Below, piece after piece: positions 1-12,287 of a DNA stretch of 64,000 nt. Source of the stretch: Climacium dendroides (lineage: Eukaryota; Streptophyta; Bryopsida; Hypnales; Climaciaceae); the NCBI GenBank assembly GCA_950106755.1, contig OX467087.1, positions 18,666,047 to 18,730,046 on the forward strand, written 5' to 3'. A program made the position numbers and the translations under genes. How positions within the stretch are numbered: position 1 is the first letter of the stretch; every line of letters begins with the position of its first letter. The notes beneath the pieces were generated by a model that had not been told where the DNA came from, did not search any database, and saw only the letters and a list, made by a program, of their open reading frames with translations.

Positions 1-44
1 TCAACAACGATGTCCATTGATGTTATATTGGACATCATTGTTGA
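1..44. repeat. Short inverted repeat at the window edge
   Basis: Bases 1-16 and 29-44 are inverted copies with one mismatch around a 12-base loop. The repeat starts at the first base, so it may be the visible end of a longer transposon terminus. No function can be assigned. Confidence 0.5.
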
Positions 45-119
45 CATAAAAACATGGGTTTTTTTTTTTCAATATCACCTAAAATCCGTTCCTTTTGACA
101 TCAATAAATTATGGTTTCT

Positions 120-670
120 TATAGTGATTGGATTTAGTGAATTCTAATTCCATCTTAAAGATTTTTATATTTTGGATTTTGATTCTCTCTTCTATCGATC
201 TACTTTTCTTCAACAATATTTGTAAGAGGGAAAATGAAGTTTCTTTAGAATGTTTTTCTTCCTAGTTTTTCAACTCAATTTTCTACCATAAAAATGTAGA
301 ATTGAAACTTTTGTAGAAAAGAAATTATAAGTTTTAAAGGTTTGAAGTCAAAAAGTCTTGTCATGCAATATGTAAAAAAAACTTTTTTTTTACTTGAAAT
401 GTAGATGTTTTGCATTTTGTGCAATCAAAAGTTTTGAAATTTTCTCCACACATTTCATACTAGTGAAGGATAAGATCCTATGATTAGATGTGCAAAAAAT
501 ATATATTTTTCAATTCTTTTAATTTTTTCAATAGAAAAAATAATTTTAATTTTTTTTGGCAAAAAAAGACTATAATACTTTAGGGGTCAAATATCCACTT
601 GTAAAAAAGTTATCAAATTGTCCAAAAAACAAAATTCATGAACCCTTGTCTTTAGGTTTAGAATTAAAAT
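120..670. repeat. Diverged copy of a dispersed AT-rich repeat module
   Basis: The order of short conserved patches (an 'aattccatcttaaag' patch, then a 'aagatcctatgattag' patch, then 'ctttaggggtc') matches the segments at about 7930-8420 and 17690-18180 and, inverted, 63350-63870. Copies here are much more diverged than the tandem units. No open frame of note; probably an old non-coding transposon derivative. Confidence 0.5.
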
Positions 671-1002
671 TGCAATAAGGCATTGAATTTTAGGAATTTC
701 TTAAAATTTAATATGAATTTATGAAGTACATTTTTTATTCAAATTTGAACTTTAGATCTCTAACCCAAGCTATCATTCTTTATATTTCAAATAAAAACAT
801 GTTACTTGTTTTACATATTGATATCCTACACCATTAAGTACACCTATATGGATACCTCCATAAAATTGTTTCTAATCCAATTTTAGTCCACATTGTTGTG
901 CCCAAGGAGGTCATCTTCTAGTTATAACAAAATATGACTTCAACAAATGTAGTCTTTAATGTCTACACTTATAATGTATACAAGAAAAAAATCCATTACA
1001 AC

Positions 1003-1235
1003 TAGGGTTTTCATAACGGGCAAATCGGACCGGACGGACAGGCGAACCAGACAGGCAAACTGGACCGAACGGACGGTGCAGACGGCTTTAATTTTGAGAG
1101 TTTTGCACCTTGATGATCCCGTCCGCGCCCTGACCGCGCCCTAACGATCCTGTCTGCGCCCTGACGTCCACACCCTGACGATCCCGTTCACGTCCTGTCG
1201 AGCGAATTGGACGTCTGTCCACTATGAAAACCCTG
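1003..1235. mobile_element. GC-rich hAT-like MITE, 233 bp
   Basis: A GC-rich block in AT-rich DNA starts TAGGGTTTTCATA and ends with the inverted form of CAGGGTTTTCATA. It is flanked by the 8-bp direct repeat ATTACAAC (995-1002 and 1236-1243). An 8-bp target duplication and C/TAGGG-type termini fit the hAT superfamily. Inside are degenerate repeats of a 'ctgacgatcccgtc' type. It has no coding capacity, so it would depend on a transposase elsewhere. Confidence 0.72.
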
Positions 1236-1244
1236 ATTACAACC

Positions 1245-2504
1245 AAAGATATTTAAGTACTTGATTAATTGATTTATTAGTTGAAAAATGAAGTTGTGTC
1301 ATATTCATCTAGAATACTTAGAATCAATCTCGTTGGGATTGTCAAATAATTTCATTTCAAAATCATTTTTATATATGACTTACATTTAATTGTGCATTGT
1401 ATAGAATAATTAATTTTATCAATAAAAGATTAATAAATTGTGCATTATGATGAACAAACAAATCTTGAAATTAAGCATTTTATATAAATATTAAATATTA
1501 AATATTCATAAAGAATATAAGTCTTCATGTTACGTAGAGGAATAACTCTTTTTATCATTTTGTTGTCTTCTTAATTGAGCAAAATGAACATAATAGACAA
1601 ATTCTAAAGGCTTACAAAAAATCAAATAAATAGTACATCTCAAAAGTTTACCAAAGGATAATCTATGATGAAAATTTCATATATTTGATTTGAATTTTTT
1701 CACCTTCTATAAAATCATTTATTATGATTTCAAATCTTTACCAAAATCTCTTAAATTACTAGGATGCATAAAAGACATGTACCCCAAACACTTGTAAAAT
1801 AAATATAAAACTTCTTTGTTATGTACTTGCAACATTGAAGTATATAAGATAACTACATCTAAATTCAACCAATTAAACATTTGATTATACTTTGAACTAT
1901 TAAAGGAATGTAATTTGTGTTGGAAATAGAAGAAGAATTCTTTATTCCTTTAGTTTATAAATTTTTGAACACCATGGGAATAAATTACCTACAGAAATAG
2001 TAAAATTAGGTTGCTTAAACAATTACATTGCCTTATACTAAGAAAGTCATTGTACAAGTCATCAAATTGAATAAATACTTCTACAAAAAAATTCATTTGT
2101 ATATATGAAACCCAATTGCAGTAATATTTTATTCAAAAGTGGTGCATTAATGTATACTAACATGAAATATTTATATAGTCTCAAATGTAGAGAAATTAAT
2201 ATGGAGCAACCTGATTTCACTATTTTGTGCACTTTCAAATTGTCAAAAAAAGGTATACAAAATATTGACCAAAAGGAACTACATTTAGTGAGTTTACATT
2301 TTAGGCAAAAGTGCAAAGTTAGTTTTTTTTAATATGAAATATTTTGGAAGTTGAATAGTTTCTCATGGGTTTGTCTTTTCACAATTAATGAAGATTCAAA
2401 GGGAAAAGTGATTTATTCAAAAGATAACATTTTAAAGTTTCATAATGAGAAAAACAAATTAAATAACAGCTCACTGTAGCACCAACACAATATATCGGAT
2501 TCCT
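1245..2504. other. AT-rich intergenic DNA, no gene seen
   Basis: Very AT-rich, with homopolymer runs and only short random open frames. No promoter, RNA gene or transposon ends could be supported. It has no counterpart upstream of the other terpene synthase copies. Confidence 0.6.
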
Positions 2505-2633
2505 CATTTCTGACCCCCCGCTTGCGCCAGCAGACTCGACTCCATTGCTTTGCGAGCCCGAGCCTGAGCCCGAGCCTATGAAGCGGATTAGGCCCCGTTT
2601 TAGCCCCGGGCTAAAGGGTCAGAAGCTCCCAGT
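2505..2633 (+). other. GC-rich segment fused to the 5' end of terpene synthase copy 1
   Basis: This GC-rich stretch sits where copies 2-5 have their heptad minisatellite and start codon. It reads in frame into copy 1 with a Glu-Pro repeat, and the first ATG is at 2578. Homology to the other copies begins only at 2634. It may be the remnant of another gene or of a rearrangement joint; its source is not recognised. Confidence 0.5.
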
Positions 2634-3695
2634 GGAAGATGACGAGCCTCCACTCTTGCTGTCCATGGTCATTGAAGGCATGCCGCCATTTGTTGAGTCC
2701 AAGTATGTGCCCGAGGTACAGAACTATTTCAAGCAGAACGCGGAGCGGTATGGGGATCTCTCTCGTGGGACGCGTACTGCCGTCATGGCCTCTACTTTTC
2801 CGGTTACTGTTACCCTCGAGTGATCAGCTTGGACCGTCTCGTTGCCTTGTCCACTTACTATGCGTTGTTTTTCTTGTTGGATGACCTCTTTTTTGACAAT
2901 CCAGATAAGGATCTCACGGAACCATATGGCATGGACCGCAGTGCTCTGTCGAGCCCTGAGAAGATGCAAGAATATGCCGATCATCTAGCGGCTGTTTTGG
3001 GTCAGAAAAAGTCACCCGGCAGCCCTCCTACCTTGATTGAGACCATGATGTGCGAGGTGGGTCGGGACATCTTGGCTTTGTCGAACCCCGAGTGGTTCGA
3101 GGACCTTCTTCAGTGCATCGATGAATATTTCCGTATCTCTGTTGCTAGCCATGCTGACATCGTTGCAGGCCACAACTCATGCTTCCAAGACTTGCAGTCT
3201 TACATGGACATGCGCGGTGGAAACGGGGGTGGGAAGTTTATTCTAATAATGACAGAGTTTGCTTGTGATACCTACGTCCCGACTGTCATGAGATCGGATC
3301 CATACATGCAGAAAGTGACGGTTGCAACAGCCTTATATGTTGCCATCGCAAACGACGTTTTCTCATACCACAAGGAGAGCACACAAGAAGAAAACCCTCG
3401 CAATCTGGTCACGGTGCTGATGGATTCTGAAGGAATGTCTTTCGTCCAGGCGACGCACAAAGCCATAGACTTGGTGAACAAATGTGCGTCTTCCATCTTG
3501 GATTTGGAGGCAGAAGCTTCCAACTCTGTTTTGCAGAATCACTCGATCGAAATCAGAGCACTTGTGGCAGGAACTGTGTACTACAATTGCATGTGCGAGC
3601 GCTACCGGCAATCTGATTCCGTTTTTCCGGAGCTGAGAGACGAGAGTACAAGCTGGAAGGCCTTCGTTGAGTCCAGAAGCACTGCGGTCGTCTAA
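2634..3695 (+). pseudogene. Microbial-type terpene synthase copy 1, truncated and frameshifted
   Basis: Near-identical to copies 2 and 3 from the Glu-Asp-Asp-Glu-Pro patch at the N-terminus to the stop at 3693-3695. Two lesions are visible. The normal start and heptad leader are replaced by unrelated GC-rich sequence before 2634. One T is missing near 2761 (copies 2-5 read gatctctcttcgtgg, this copy gatctctctcgtgg), which shifts the frame about 42 codons into the homology; the original frame continues from about 2820. The region coding for DDLFFD, the sensor Arg, NDVFSYHKE and the Arg-Tyr pair is intact after the shift, so decay looks recent. A protein starting at Met 2820 would lack the first ~67 residues and is unlikely to be a working synthase. 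Confidence 0.88.
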
Positions 3696-4867
3696 TTTTC
3701 TTTTCACTTTGGTGGCGCAATATATCTAGCTTGTAACTATTTCTGACCTAGGTTTTATGTCCCATACTTAGGCAATTGGTTACTATCAACCCCCAAATGT
3801 TATGTAAATACATAGCCAACGTCTTTTTGAGACGTACTGTACAGCACTAGTACTAGTAGACAATATGACTGGATATCTTATCACAAATCCAGGAAAGTCT
3901 AAGCTTTATTGTTTCATGGTAACAGTTTGTTTCTGAAATAAAATGAACAGGTCATTACTATATCTCCTAGTGTTCCATATATAGCTGCTTACAATATTAT
4001 TATCTTGATTGCTTCCATTGTTGAAAATGTTGGCGTGGATGTTCATTGCATGGGAGAGTATCAAGTTTTCGAAGTAGCAGCTTCCTTCACTCCTCCAATA
4101 TCTGTCCAGACACATGAGGACTCCCAGATCTAGATTTGCACCTTTCTGCCTCCATCGTGATCAATTAGCCAGATTTTGTATCGATTTGGTAGAAAATTTG
4201 CTGTAACTCAGATCGACAGAAATACTAGTGTACCTACCTGAATAGCAAACATACACTGCTGCATCGTTTCGTTTGGAAATGAGGACTCGTCCAAAACCAT
4301 GCATTGATGACTCCAGCAGATGTGAGCGTGGAATGAGTAGAACGCGGAGAATTGTTATTAAATTGAAGTATTGAAAGATGCCATTGCATGCTATTGTAAG
4401 ATGGTCCTTGAGAGATCGAGAGACATAAGTTGAAGTTCAGGATCGATGCAGAGTTTAATTGATGGGAACGTTTCATTTGGGGATCGTGGCCTTAAGTGTT
4501 GAGCCGGATCGAATTGAACACTAGAAAGTGATTTAGAATCGAGAGCATTGCGCTAGCTGTTGAACATTGGATCCAGGAACAGTAACAATAGTCTATAGCC
4601 GCTCAGCACAAATCGCACACTTGTGCTCGAATGCACACTGTGTGCAGAGGTCGTCTTGGAGTTTCAGGCTGCGTTTTCCGCCTTCAGATGCGAGAGTCGA
4701 TTGTTGAGTTCAGAAACGCGACCTCATGTCATCGTTTGTTGTATCCATGACCGACACTTTCCTATGGCTGCGTACTAAGCTCCAAGCTGGTGATCTGCTG
4801 AGATTTTGAGGAGGAAGCGCCGGTGAGCAAAAGCTCAGGTAGAAATGAAGTGGTTAGAAATATCACG
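3696..4867 (+). other. 3' flank of terpene synthase copy 1
   Basis: Contains the probable 3' UTR with an AATAAA at 3937-3942, about 240 bases after the stop, and a small hairpin (acgtct...agacgt) near 3822. The same arrangement follows every copy. From about 4100 the composition turns GC-richer. No gene is supported before 4868. Confidence 0.45.
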
Positions 4868-6396
4868 ATGATGGAGCTCAACGCTAAAGCAGAAGTGTGC
4901 AAGTCTGTAAAGAACACGTTCAGGGCTAGTGCGTGCTCAACCGTAGTACCCACAGCTGGAGAAAACTGTGACTGGCCGGTGAACATGTATGCTCTTTCCT
5001 CTCATGGTCATCATATACTCCGACGCATCGCTACAGGTGAGAAGATGTTGACGTAGTCTTGAATTTTTACGGAGATTGGAGTTCGTGGAGGGTAGTCATT
5101 TCGTCTCTATCTTTGATAGATCGGCATCCCTATTGCCGAATGCATTGCGACGAGTCTTGCCATGAATGCAGAAACCCCTACTGCTTGAAATGAATGCAGA
5201 TTGAATCAATTTTGAGTTTGAATGTGTGTTACGTTGGACAGTGTGCTGGGGGGTCGCTCGCTTAATTGATGCTGATTAGCCTGTAATGTGACAATCGTAC
5301 CCAGCGTCGTCCGGAGAGATGGGTCCCGGAGATGGCAACGATATCTACTATCAACATTGGTGTGGTGTGGAGGACTTCCTGGAACCTAATTCTCCAGAGG
5401 AAGCTCCCAACGGCAGCTCGCAGCGACCCCCGCGAAGGTCTGGCCGCTCCGTGCACTTCAGCATGCCAGCTGCGCCCACCAAAGCATCCCCGCGTCACAC
5501 GGTTCAAATCAACAAGACAGCCCCTGCCCCCAGCGCAAGTAACGGAAATGGACCTGTGCGTGATTCAAGCGTAGTATTTTCCTCGATTGCGAACAGGGGG
5601 AAATAGTGTCCGGGGAGCAAATAAGCAAATATTGTCCGGCCGCTGCATCTTGACGTCAGCCCCTCCGAAGCGTTTTCTCGCCAAGTATGTTCTTGCCAAC
5701 TTGAAGCCCTAATTTCCAATATCCTTTTCTTGCTTGAGTTTCTGTCCTTGGAGTTTGCCGGCCCGTACATGAGCAAAATTGATTTTCGACGTCGCTTGTT
5801 TCCCAAGGTTTCTTTGATATGAGGAAACTTTGCAATCGAATGGAAAGAATCCGTTCTGTGGAGTGTGATACATGACTGTCGTCAGCTGCTGTATCTGCAG
5901 GCATCACCTGTACGTGGACAGAAGCAAAGACCGAGTACGGCAAGGATCCAGTTGCGAGAGGTCATCGGAGGGAGGTGAAGATACCGTTATCCTGCGACAC
6001 AGTTCGAGCTTGTGAGCTTCGTGAAAATTCGGGGGAAGAGTTTGAAGCCGCGTGTACCCCTCTCCCTCAGAGGGTTTTTCTCTTTCACGCAGTAGCCCAG
6101 ACCCGCTGCACATTCCGTCGCGTCAGGACAGTTTGGGATTGGCATGCGGGATACAGTAGGAGTGAAAGTTTGAGCAAGACAGAGGAGCTGATTTTTCCCC
6201 TTGAAAGCACGTCATGCTGGAGAATTTGGGGCCTTTGAGACCTTCCCCAGTGAACCCTGCAGATTTTTCTGAACTCGAGGATGGATCCATCAGCGATGGT
6301 GATCAGGAAAAGTCAGAGCATGCACCTGCAAGCTGCGCACGTAGCATTGAAAACATAGATGCCTTGAAAAGTCCGAAAGTTGTGATAAGGAGATAA
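4868..6396 (+). pseudogene. GC-rich island, possible relic of a spliced gene (unit A)
   Basis: The island is far richer in GC than its surroundings and holds three plus-strand open segments. Segment a (4868-5036) ends at a good 5' splice site (ACAG|GTGAGA). Segment b starts after a good acceptor (cgtacccag, exon from 5305), joins in compatible phase and runs to a stop at 5606; it encodes an acidic then Pro/Ser/Arg-rich stretch with ATG 5319. Segment c (6214-6396) encodes a 60-residue acidic peptide. No known domain is recognised. The inverted version near 40939-43800 has 17 extra bases at the start of segment b and one extra T near 4808, so units A-C may carry frame-breaking deletions of an older gene. 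It could also be merely a GC-rich non-coding region. Confidence 0.3.
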
Positions 6397-6399
6397 CGA

Positions 6400-8627
6400 T
6401 TTGAAAGGAGGTGAATCGACGTTGGACGAAGGGCCTCCTCAGATGCTTGACTGTTGGGCAAAGTGCAACAAGAGGTGCTACAGGAAGAAATGCCAATTAC
6501 ACTTTCTTGTGGTGGGTGGTGGGGGGAGAGATACGATAAAAGGCTTCCTGTCATGTGTTCGTTGGGAGCTACAGTGACCGAGTTTGGTTGGAATTGTCCT
6601 TGCAAGTGGGTGGAGGAGAAATCGAGGAAGAATTCCCATGCATTGATTCCCTCAAGATTGTCCAATTTTGACCAATAGGGTTGTCCAGTGAGATGGGTTG
6701 AAAATGGAGCTCCTCCTTTTCAAGTTGCTCATTTCAACTAGACAATTCAGTTGTTTGTCTCATTACTTGAATGGGACGGAGCTTTGGATCAATATGCAAG
6801 CTTGGCCAAAGGTGAGGTTGAATATGGAATTTTCAAGTAGCTCTCTTCTAGGATATTTCCTTACGCTAAAGTTCGTTGAAAAGTGATGAAGTAATAGTAA
6901 GGTAGACAAGCCTATCACCAGGCACCATCATTAACAATCTTAATATCTTAGGTCCAATACCAAGAGGGACACAAATATATTTTTCAGAGGTGTGCACATA
7001 TTTTAAAAATCAAATCCAAGTGGAATTATAATTTTTTGATGAAAATTGTAATTTTTGGAAATTTTTGAAGTGGTGTGCCCTAAAATTACAAAATTACTCA
7101 AAGTGGAGTGACAAATGTCCTATAAACAACCTATAACCACCTTTCCATGTATTCAATGGTACTAAAGTAGTCACCATTAAAGGATTGACATGATTATCTC
7201 TTATTGGCATTGATGCATTAATTTTTTTTAGAAAATGAACAAATTTAGATGAATTTTAATTGGGGCAAAATTGGAGTAAAAAATAAGATGACGAAATTAG
7301 GCTTCTGACTAGCGGAAATGGACTGGTCTACCTTAGATGTTGTCACAACTTGTTCTCTCTATTTTAAATCTTCAAAGAATAGGGACATAGCACCCTTTTG
7401 TAGTAAGGCTTGTGGAGGGTCCAATCTTTGAAGATTGAATATAAAGATTATTCTTTTTTGGAAGTGAAAAATGGGCATTAAAAACATTTCATATGTAAGG
7501 TTTTCAAGGGACAAAATGGATTTTGGGCAAGCTTCTATGGTTTCAATATTTATTGTAACTTTCTAAATCTTTTTAAGAAGATAAGAAATTACATTAGCTT
7601 TCTAAGAATATAATTTTTATTTCAATTAGAGCCTAGGAACAAAAGTAATGGAACAAAAAACCCTTTTTTTTGTTTGACAGGTAGAAAAAAATCCTTCAAA
7701 AAACTCAAAGTAAAAAAATTTAAAAATTTGTTCTATATAGATTATATTTTAATGTACTATACATGGCAAGCTTTGATTCATTCCATTTGGATTTGTTATG
7801 AAAAAGTTGTGAACAATCTTTTTTTTTGACAATTAGAGCATCTTTTTCAAAAAATTACTTAAAGAATTCATTCTTGACGTCAATTTTATCGATTTTAATA
7901 AAAAAATTTCACAAGGTTAAGATGTTTTGCTAGAACAATATCATCGTTGAAATTAGTGTATTTCAATTCCATCTTAGAACTATTAACAGTTTAGGTTTTC
8001 CATCAATTTGGAACCTACTTCTACTTAACAAATTATATAAGGAAAGAAATTTAAGTGTGTTTTTCTTAAAAAAATTCCTAGAATCTCAATTCAATTTTTT
8101 ATCATATAAAATTATAAATTCAAAATCAATTGAGCAAAAATTATCAGTTAAAAAGGATTAAAGCAAAATGATGTAGTTGAGGAAGGTTGAAAAATATTTG
8201 TTTTTTTTACTTTAAGCACAATTATCTTGCAATCTACGTGGTCAAAGTTTGTAAAATTTTTGCCATACATTCTTATACTAATTCAGTACAAGATTCTATG
8301 GTTAGATATGGAAAAAAAAACTTTAAAAAAAATCTTTTTGCTCATTGCTATAGAAATAGTAGTTTTGAGTGGTTTTTGATGGAGAAGAGGCCCTTGGGAC
8401 TTTAGGGGTTAAGAGTCCTTTGATCAAATATCAATGTCATTTAACCCTTTGCCTTCAAAAAAATAATTTTTATGGACCAAGGAATTACTTCAATGATATT
8501 TGTGGAAATAGAGGTTGAAGATGTCATTTTTATATTGAAATCCACGATGAATCCTCAACGGGTGTGGGATAATTTGAAAATGAGAGTTGACCGCTCATTC
8601 TCAAAATATTACAAATTATGTATGATG
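6400..8627. other. AT-rich flank with a dispersed repeat module (unit A)
   Basis: No gene seen. Bases 7540-8420 are related to 54300-55030 plus 55730-55870, ending in the patch gggactttaggggttaag, which recurs in the window in both orientations. The stretch 6400-7500 is shared with units B and C and, inverted, with 39780-40900. Confidence 0.55.
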
Positions 8628-8970
8628 TAGAGTTTCAGATCTCATTTAGTCATAGTAGAATAACTTTATTTTAAAAACTTTGAACTAAAAAAAGTTGGAA
8701 AATCTATCTAAGTTTCTTCTTCAAAAATGCGTTTGATATTTCTAGCCTCCAATTAAAAGTTAAAAATAAAATTTAGAGAGGATGTTTGAAAACATCAAAA
8801 AATGCCCTTTCCAACCCTTCTTTGAAATTTGTTCATAACTTTGATTGGAGGCTAGAAATCTCAAACGGATTTTTGGAGAGGAAACTTAGATAGATTTCCC
8901 ATCCTTTTTCAATTCAAAGCTCTTAAGAAAAAGTTATTCTACCATGACTAAATGAGGTTTAAAACTCTAC
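8628..8970. repeat. 343-bp foldback element (unit A)
   Basis: The left half (from gtagagtttcagatctcat) is an imperfect inverted copy of the right half (ending aggtttaaaactctac), giving arms of about 160 bases around a short AT-rich loop. An RNA or single strand of it would form one long hairpin. Related foldbacks lie at 18392-18734, 62818-63163 and, more diverged, 36525-36780. It is probably a MITE; target duplications were not resolved. Confidence 0.7.
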
Positions 8971-10780
8971 TCTAAATAAACTTCCTACTTTAATTTGATT
9001 TAACTATGAGCGCCAAAGCTCTTACTAATTTTAATTTACGTATCCCACATTGTTTGTTTCACCTTCTACCACCCCTTTTATCTATAAGTAAAGAGCTTAT
9101 CTAAACTTCAAAAGGGCCAAGGAGCCCATTTTGGACTTTTAGAGAACTTAGGCAAGCTCTATTGACTTCATAATTTGGAAATTTTGCATGAATTTTTTAG
9201 AATGGATACTTCTCATTATAATCTATGAGTGAAGCTTTGTTTCATGCCATTGTGATAAATATTGCAAAAATTGGAGGGGGGGAGGTTGATTTCAATGTTC
9301 CACTGGGCAATAAAAAATATATTTTAGAAAAATATTAATTATTTTCTTATAATAATATAGATTGATACCTATTCAAAAAAATTGAATCACTAAATTACAA
9401 ATAATGAAGCAAAAGTTATGAAATTTTTTAATTTGTAGGCAATGAAGGTAGAAAAAATATATGAAGTCATTTTTGCTTTCAATTTTAAAAAATTTCTAAA
9501 TAAAATTAAAAATGAAGGATATTAATTTATTACTAGAACATTATCACCATTGGGAATAGCAATTCTCAAATTTTTCCAAAAGTTATTAGCATATTAGTTA
9601 TATCTTTCATTCTAGAATACCTTTTACTTTACAATTAAAAAAAATGAATATCAAATTTTTTTTGGTTACATTTCTTAATATATATTTCCAAACCATTTTC
9701 CAACTTGATTGACTAAACACACAAGTTATAGGTCATACTTGTTTTTTTCTAGAAATATTGAAAGACAAAACTTCACCTTTTGGAAGGACTGTAAAGCTTA
9801 TATTTTGAAGTTTAGGCACAATAAACTTGCAATTGGTGGGGATATTCACTCAAAATTTTGGAACAATATACTTGAATAAGTTAACCTGAAGATCCTATGC
9901 TTGGTTTTGTTAAAAAATAAATATTGATGAAGATTTTGACCTTGCTTTGGGATCAAGTATTGTGAAGCGATTTTGGGCCTCTAAACGAGATGGTCTTTTA
10001 AAGATTAAATAAACAACTTTCTAATCATGGGTCACTTTTTCAATGAAGTGTAGTAATATAAATGTTGAGGTTTTTAATTTCAATGAACTATATGATGTTT
10101 TGATGAAATTTTTATTTGAAATTTGAGTGTTTTATTGTTATTGACTCAATTTGGAGTTGCGACTTGCGACCAAGGTACCCACTTCTACAATTCATTTTTG
10201 TGATCCATTTTGATGTGTATATTTGTAATTATTGATTTGAAATTGTGTGGATGAAATGATGTGAAAGGGATGAAATGGTGTGAAATGTTCTTCATCATTC
10301 TTTTTGGGGGAAGCAATATCATTGACTACTACTACTAAATGTTATGAGCTTGGATGGATTGCATATCTAATATCCTAAGAAGAATGCACTAAGAAGAATG
10401 CACAATTCATGTCTTCATAAGTTTGCATGCTATTTGTTGTATATGTACATGACACATTGGGGAAAACAATTCAATTTTGACAAAAGTTAGCCAAAGGAAA
10501 AATCAAAGAAACAACACCATTTGGATGGAGATAATGTAGTATTTTGTTTTAGGAGTTGATTGGCTATTAGGGGAAGATAAACTCCTTGAATCAATTTTCA
10601 ATAAGTTTTCATAGAAAAAAAATGGAATTGGCATCTAATCCAAGTCATTTCATGTTTTTCGGACCTTTGTGGAATTAGTTATAAATTTTGAAGTTGATAG
10701 AGAAGTAGGTGGATAGAAATACTTGATGGATGGAGTGCATTGTAGGTAGATGACATGGTGAGGTGGAGGTCCCATATAAT
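8971..10780. other. AT-rich DNA with a second diverged repeat module (unit A)
   Basis: No gene seen. Bases about 9540-10020 are a diverged paralogue of the 7930-8420 module. A microsatellite-like stretch (repeated gatgaaatg motifs) occurs near 10250. Confidence 0.5.
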
Positions 10781-11385
10781 CCTGGGGGTGCACTACAAAG
10801 GAAGTTCATGGGTGAGGAACGACCAAACCCTAACTACCCATTTTTATTTTTTTTAATTACTTTCTAATAAACTATAATTTCAATCTACAATTTTGAGCTT
10901 TGTTTAACAATGTCTATAGGTTTCTATTGCCAAAAATTTCAATCCTAAATAACATGTGATACATTGTCTGGAAAGGATTGAAAAATGAATTAAAATGGCA
11001 TGTTTTTCAACTAAAATATTTATAAAGATCACATAAAAGATGATTATTGTATCAATATTCAACCAAAATAAACTTTCAGTAGAAAGCTATTTCATAGAAT
11101 TTTTTTTCATTTTTCAAAATTTTTTTCTTACATAATATAGGGGTGTGAAAGTTATTTTTAGCTTTACAGTGTATCTTTTTCCCTCTAAAATTTGTAACTA
11201 ATTATTATTAACATTAAAAAATACCAATAATTCAAAACATAAACTTTCAAAACATAAACTTTCAAAGTAGGAAAATCTATTCTTATTTTTTTATAGAAAA
11301 AAATAAAATTTTAGGATTTAATATAGGGGTCCTAGGATTTGGTCACTCTTCACCCTTGAACTTCCTTTGTAGTGCAGCCCCCAAA
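10781..11385. mobile_element. MITE-1, 605 bp, hAT-like (unit A)
   Basis: Termini are inverted: left cctgggggtgcactacaaag, right the inverse of tttgggggctgcactacaaa, with similarity over about 48 bases. It is flanked by 8-bp direct repeats CATATAAT (10773-10780) and CATGTAAT (11386-11393). The homologous flank of copy 5 near 61105 has a single tatgcaat and no element, which serves as an empty site. Non-coding. Confidence 0.8.
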
Positions 11386-11610
11386 CATGTAATGGAATAT
11401 AGTAGGGAGCATATTAGGAATGCAGGGGAATATATTAGGTTCCTTTCTTTTCCATTGCCCACTAGACTTTGGCTCTTTGTGGTCTTTTAAATTCAGTTAA
11501 GTACAAGATCCTACGATTAGATTTTCTTAATTTTTGATTTTTTTAGGTGAATACAACAAAAAGTGGTAGTTTTGAGTGGTTTTTGACCAAAGAAACATCC
11601 TTGAGGCTTT

Positions 11611-11990
11611 AGGGATTAAACAAAAGGGAAAATAAAGGACAAAGCCATTAAACAAAATTAAAACATGTTTTCTAAACATAAAGGGAATCAAACAATGGAG
11701 TCAACAAACAAATTAAAACACGTTATCATAAACAAAAAGGGGATCAAAGGTTAGAACCATTGAACAAACTAAAACATGCTTTTTTTAATGGAAGGGGAAT
11801 CAAAAACAAAGCCATTAAATAAACTAAAACATGTCCTTTTAGACAGAAGATGCCAAATGATAGTGCCAACAAACAAATTGAAACACGTTATCTTAAACAA
11901 AAGGGGAATCATAAGACAAAACCACTAAACAAATATAAAAAATACGATTGTTTAAACAGAAGGGGAATCAAAACAGAAAGAACAGAAGGG
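11611..11990 (+). repeat. Upstream minisatellite of ~60-bp units (before copy 2)
   Basis: Degenerate repeats of an 'aaacaaaaggggaatcaaa...ccattaaacaaactaaaacatg' pattern, roughly 60 bases per unit and about six units. The same family lies upstream of copies 3, 4 and 5, where it is longer and interrupted by MITE-2. It lies within about 700 bases of the coding start. Confidence 0.7.
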
Positions 11991-12099
11991 GGATTGTTGA
12001 CTCTGTCGTTTGGGTACCGTGTTGATCCGTTTAAGCCCAATGTTAGAATGCTTGAAAGAAGCGATGACGCTCTCAGATCGCCATCCGTTTTGGAAAACG

Positions 12100-12217
12100 T
12101 CAAACTCCTTAACACGTGCCACATAAAATAAAGGAGAAAGAAAATTAGTTTCGCCTCTTTCGTAAGCGGGCAGATACTCTGTCCTTTTAACGAACCCACC
12201 GCAACGGAATGCTTTAA
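12100..12217 (+). promoter_or_regulatory. Candidate promoter of copy 2 with G-box and minimal upstream ORF
   Basis: A palindromic G-box CACGTG at 12113-12118 is followed directly by an AT-rich TATA-like stretch (cataaaataaagg, about 12120-12133). A minimal upstream ORF ATG-CTT-TAA lies at 12209-12217, and no other ATG occurs before the in-frame ATG at 12318. The G-box is a known bZIP/bHLH binding site. The transcription start cannot be read from sequence alone. Confidence 0.45.
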
Positions 12218-12287
12218 AACCGTTAAGAGGAGAACCGCCATCACGTACAAACCATCTGGAAGTACAAGAGCTTCGAGAGCCTCATTG

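Noticed and set aside
959..1144. 61-residue frame at 959-1144
   Set aside because: Overlaps the GC-rich MITE and its flank; no coding features.
3180..3190. Possible intron inside the terpene synthases around the 'gttgcaggccac' acceptor-like site
   Set aside because: The frame is open across it in all copies, and the distance between catalytic motifs is right without splicing.
12285..12287. Start of the copy 2 frame at 12285 (and 22049, 58921 in the others)
   Set aside because: The codon is TTG, and a plant gene would not start there. The first in-frame ATG is used instead.
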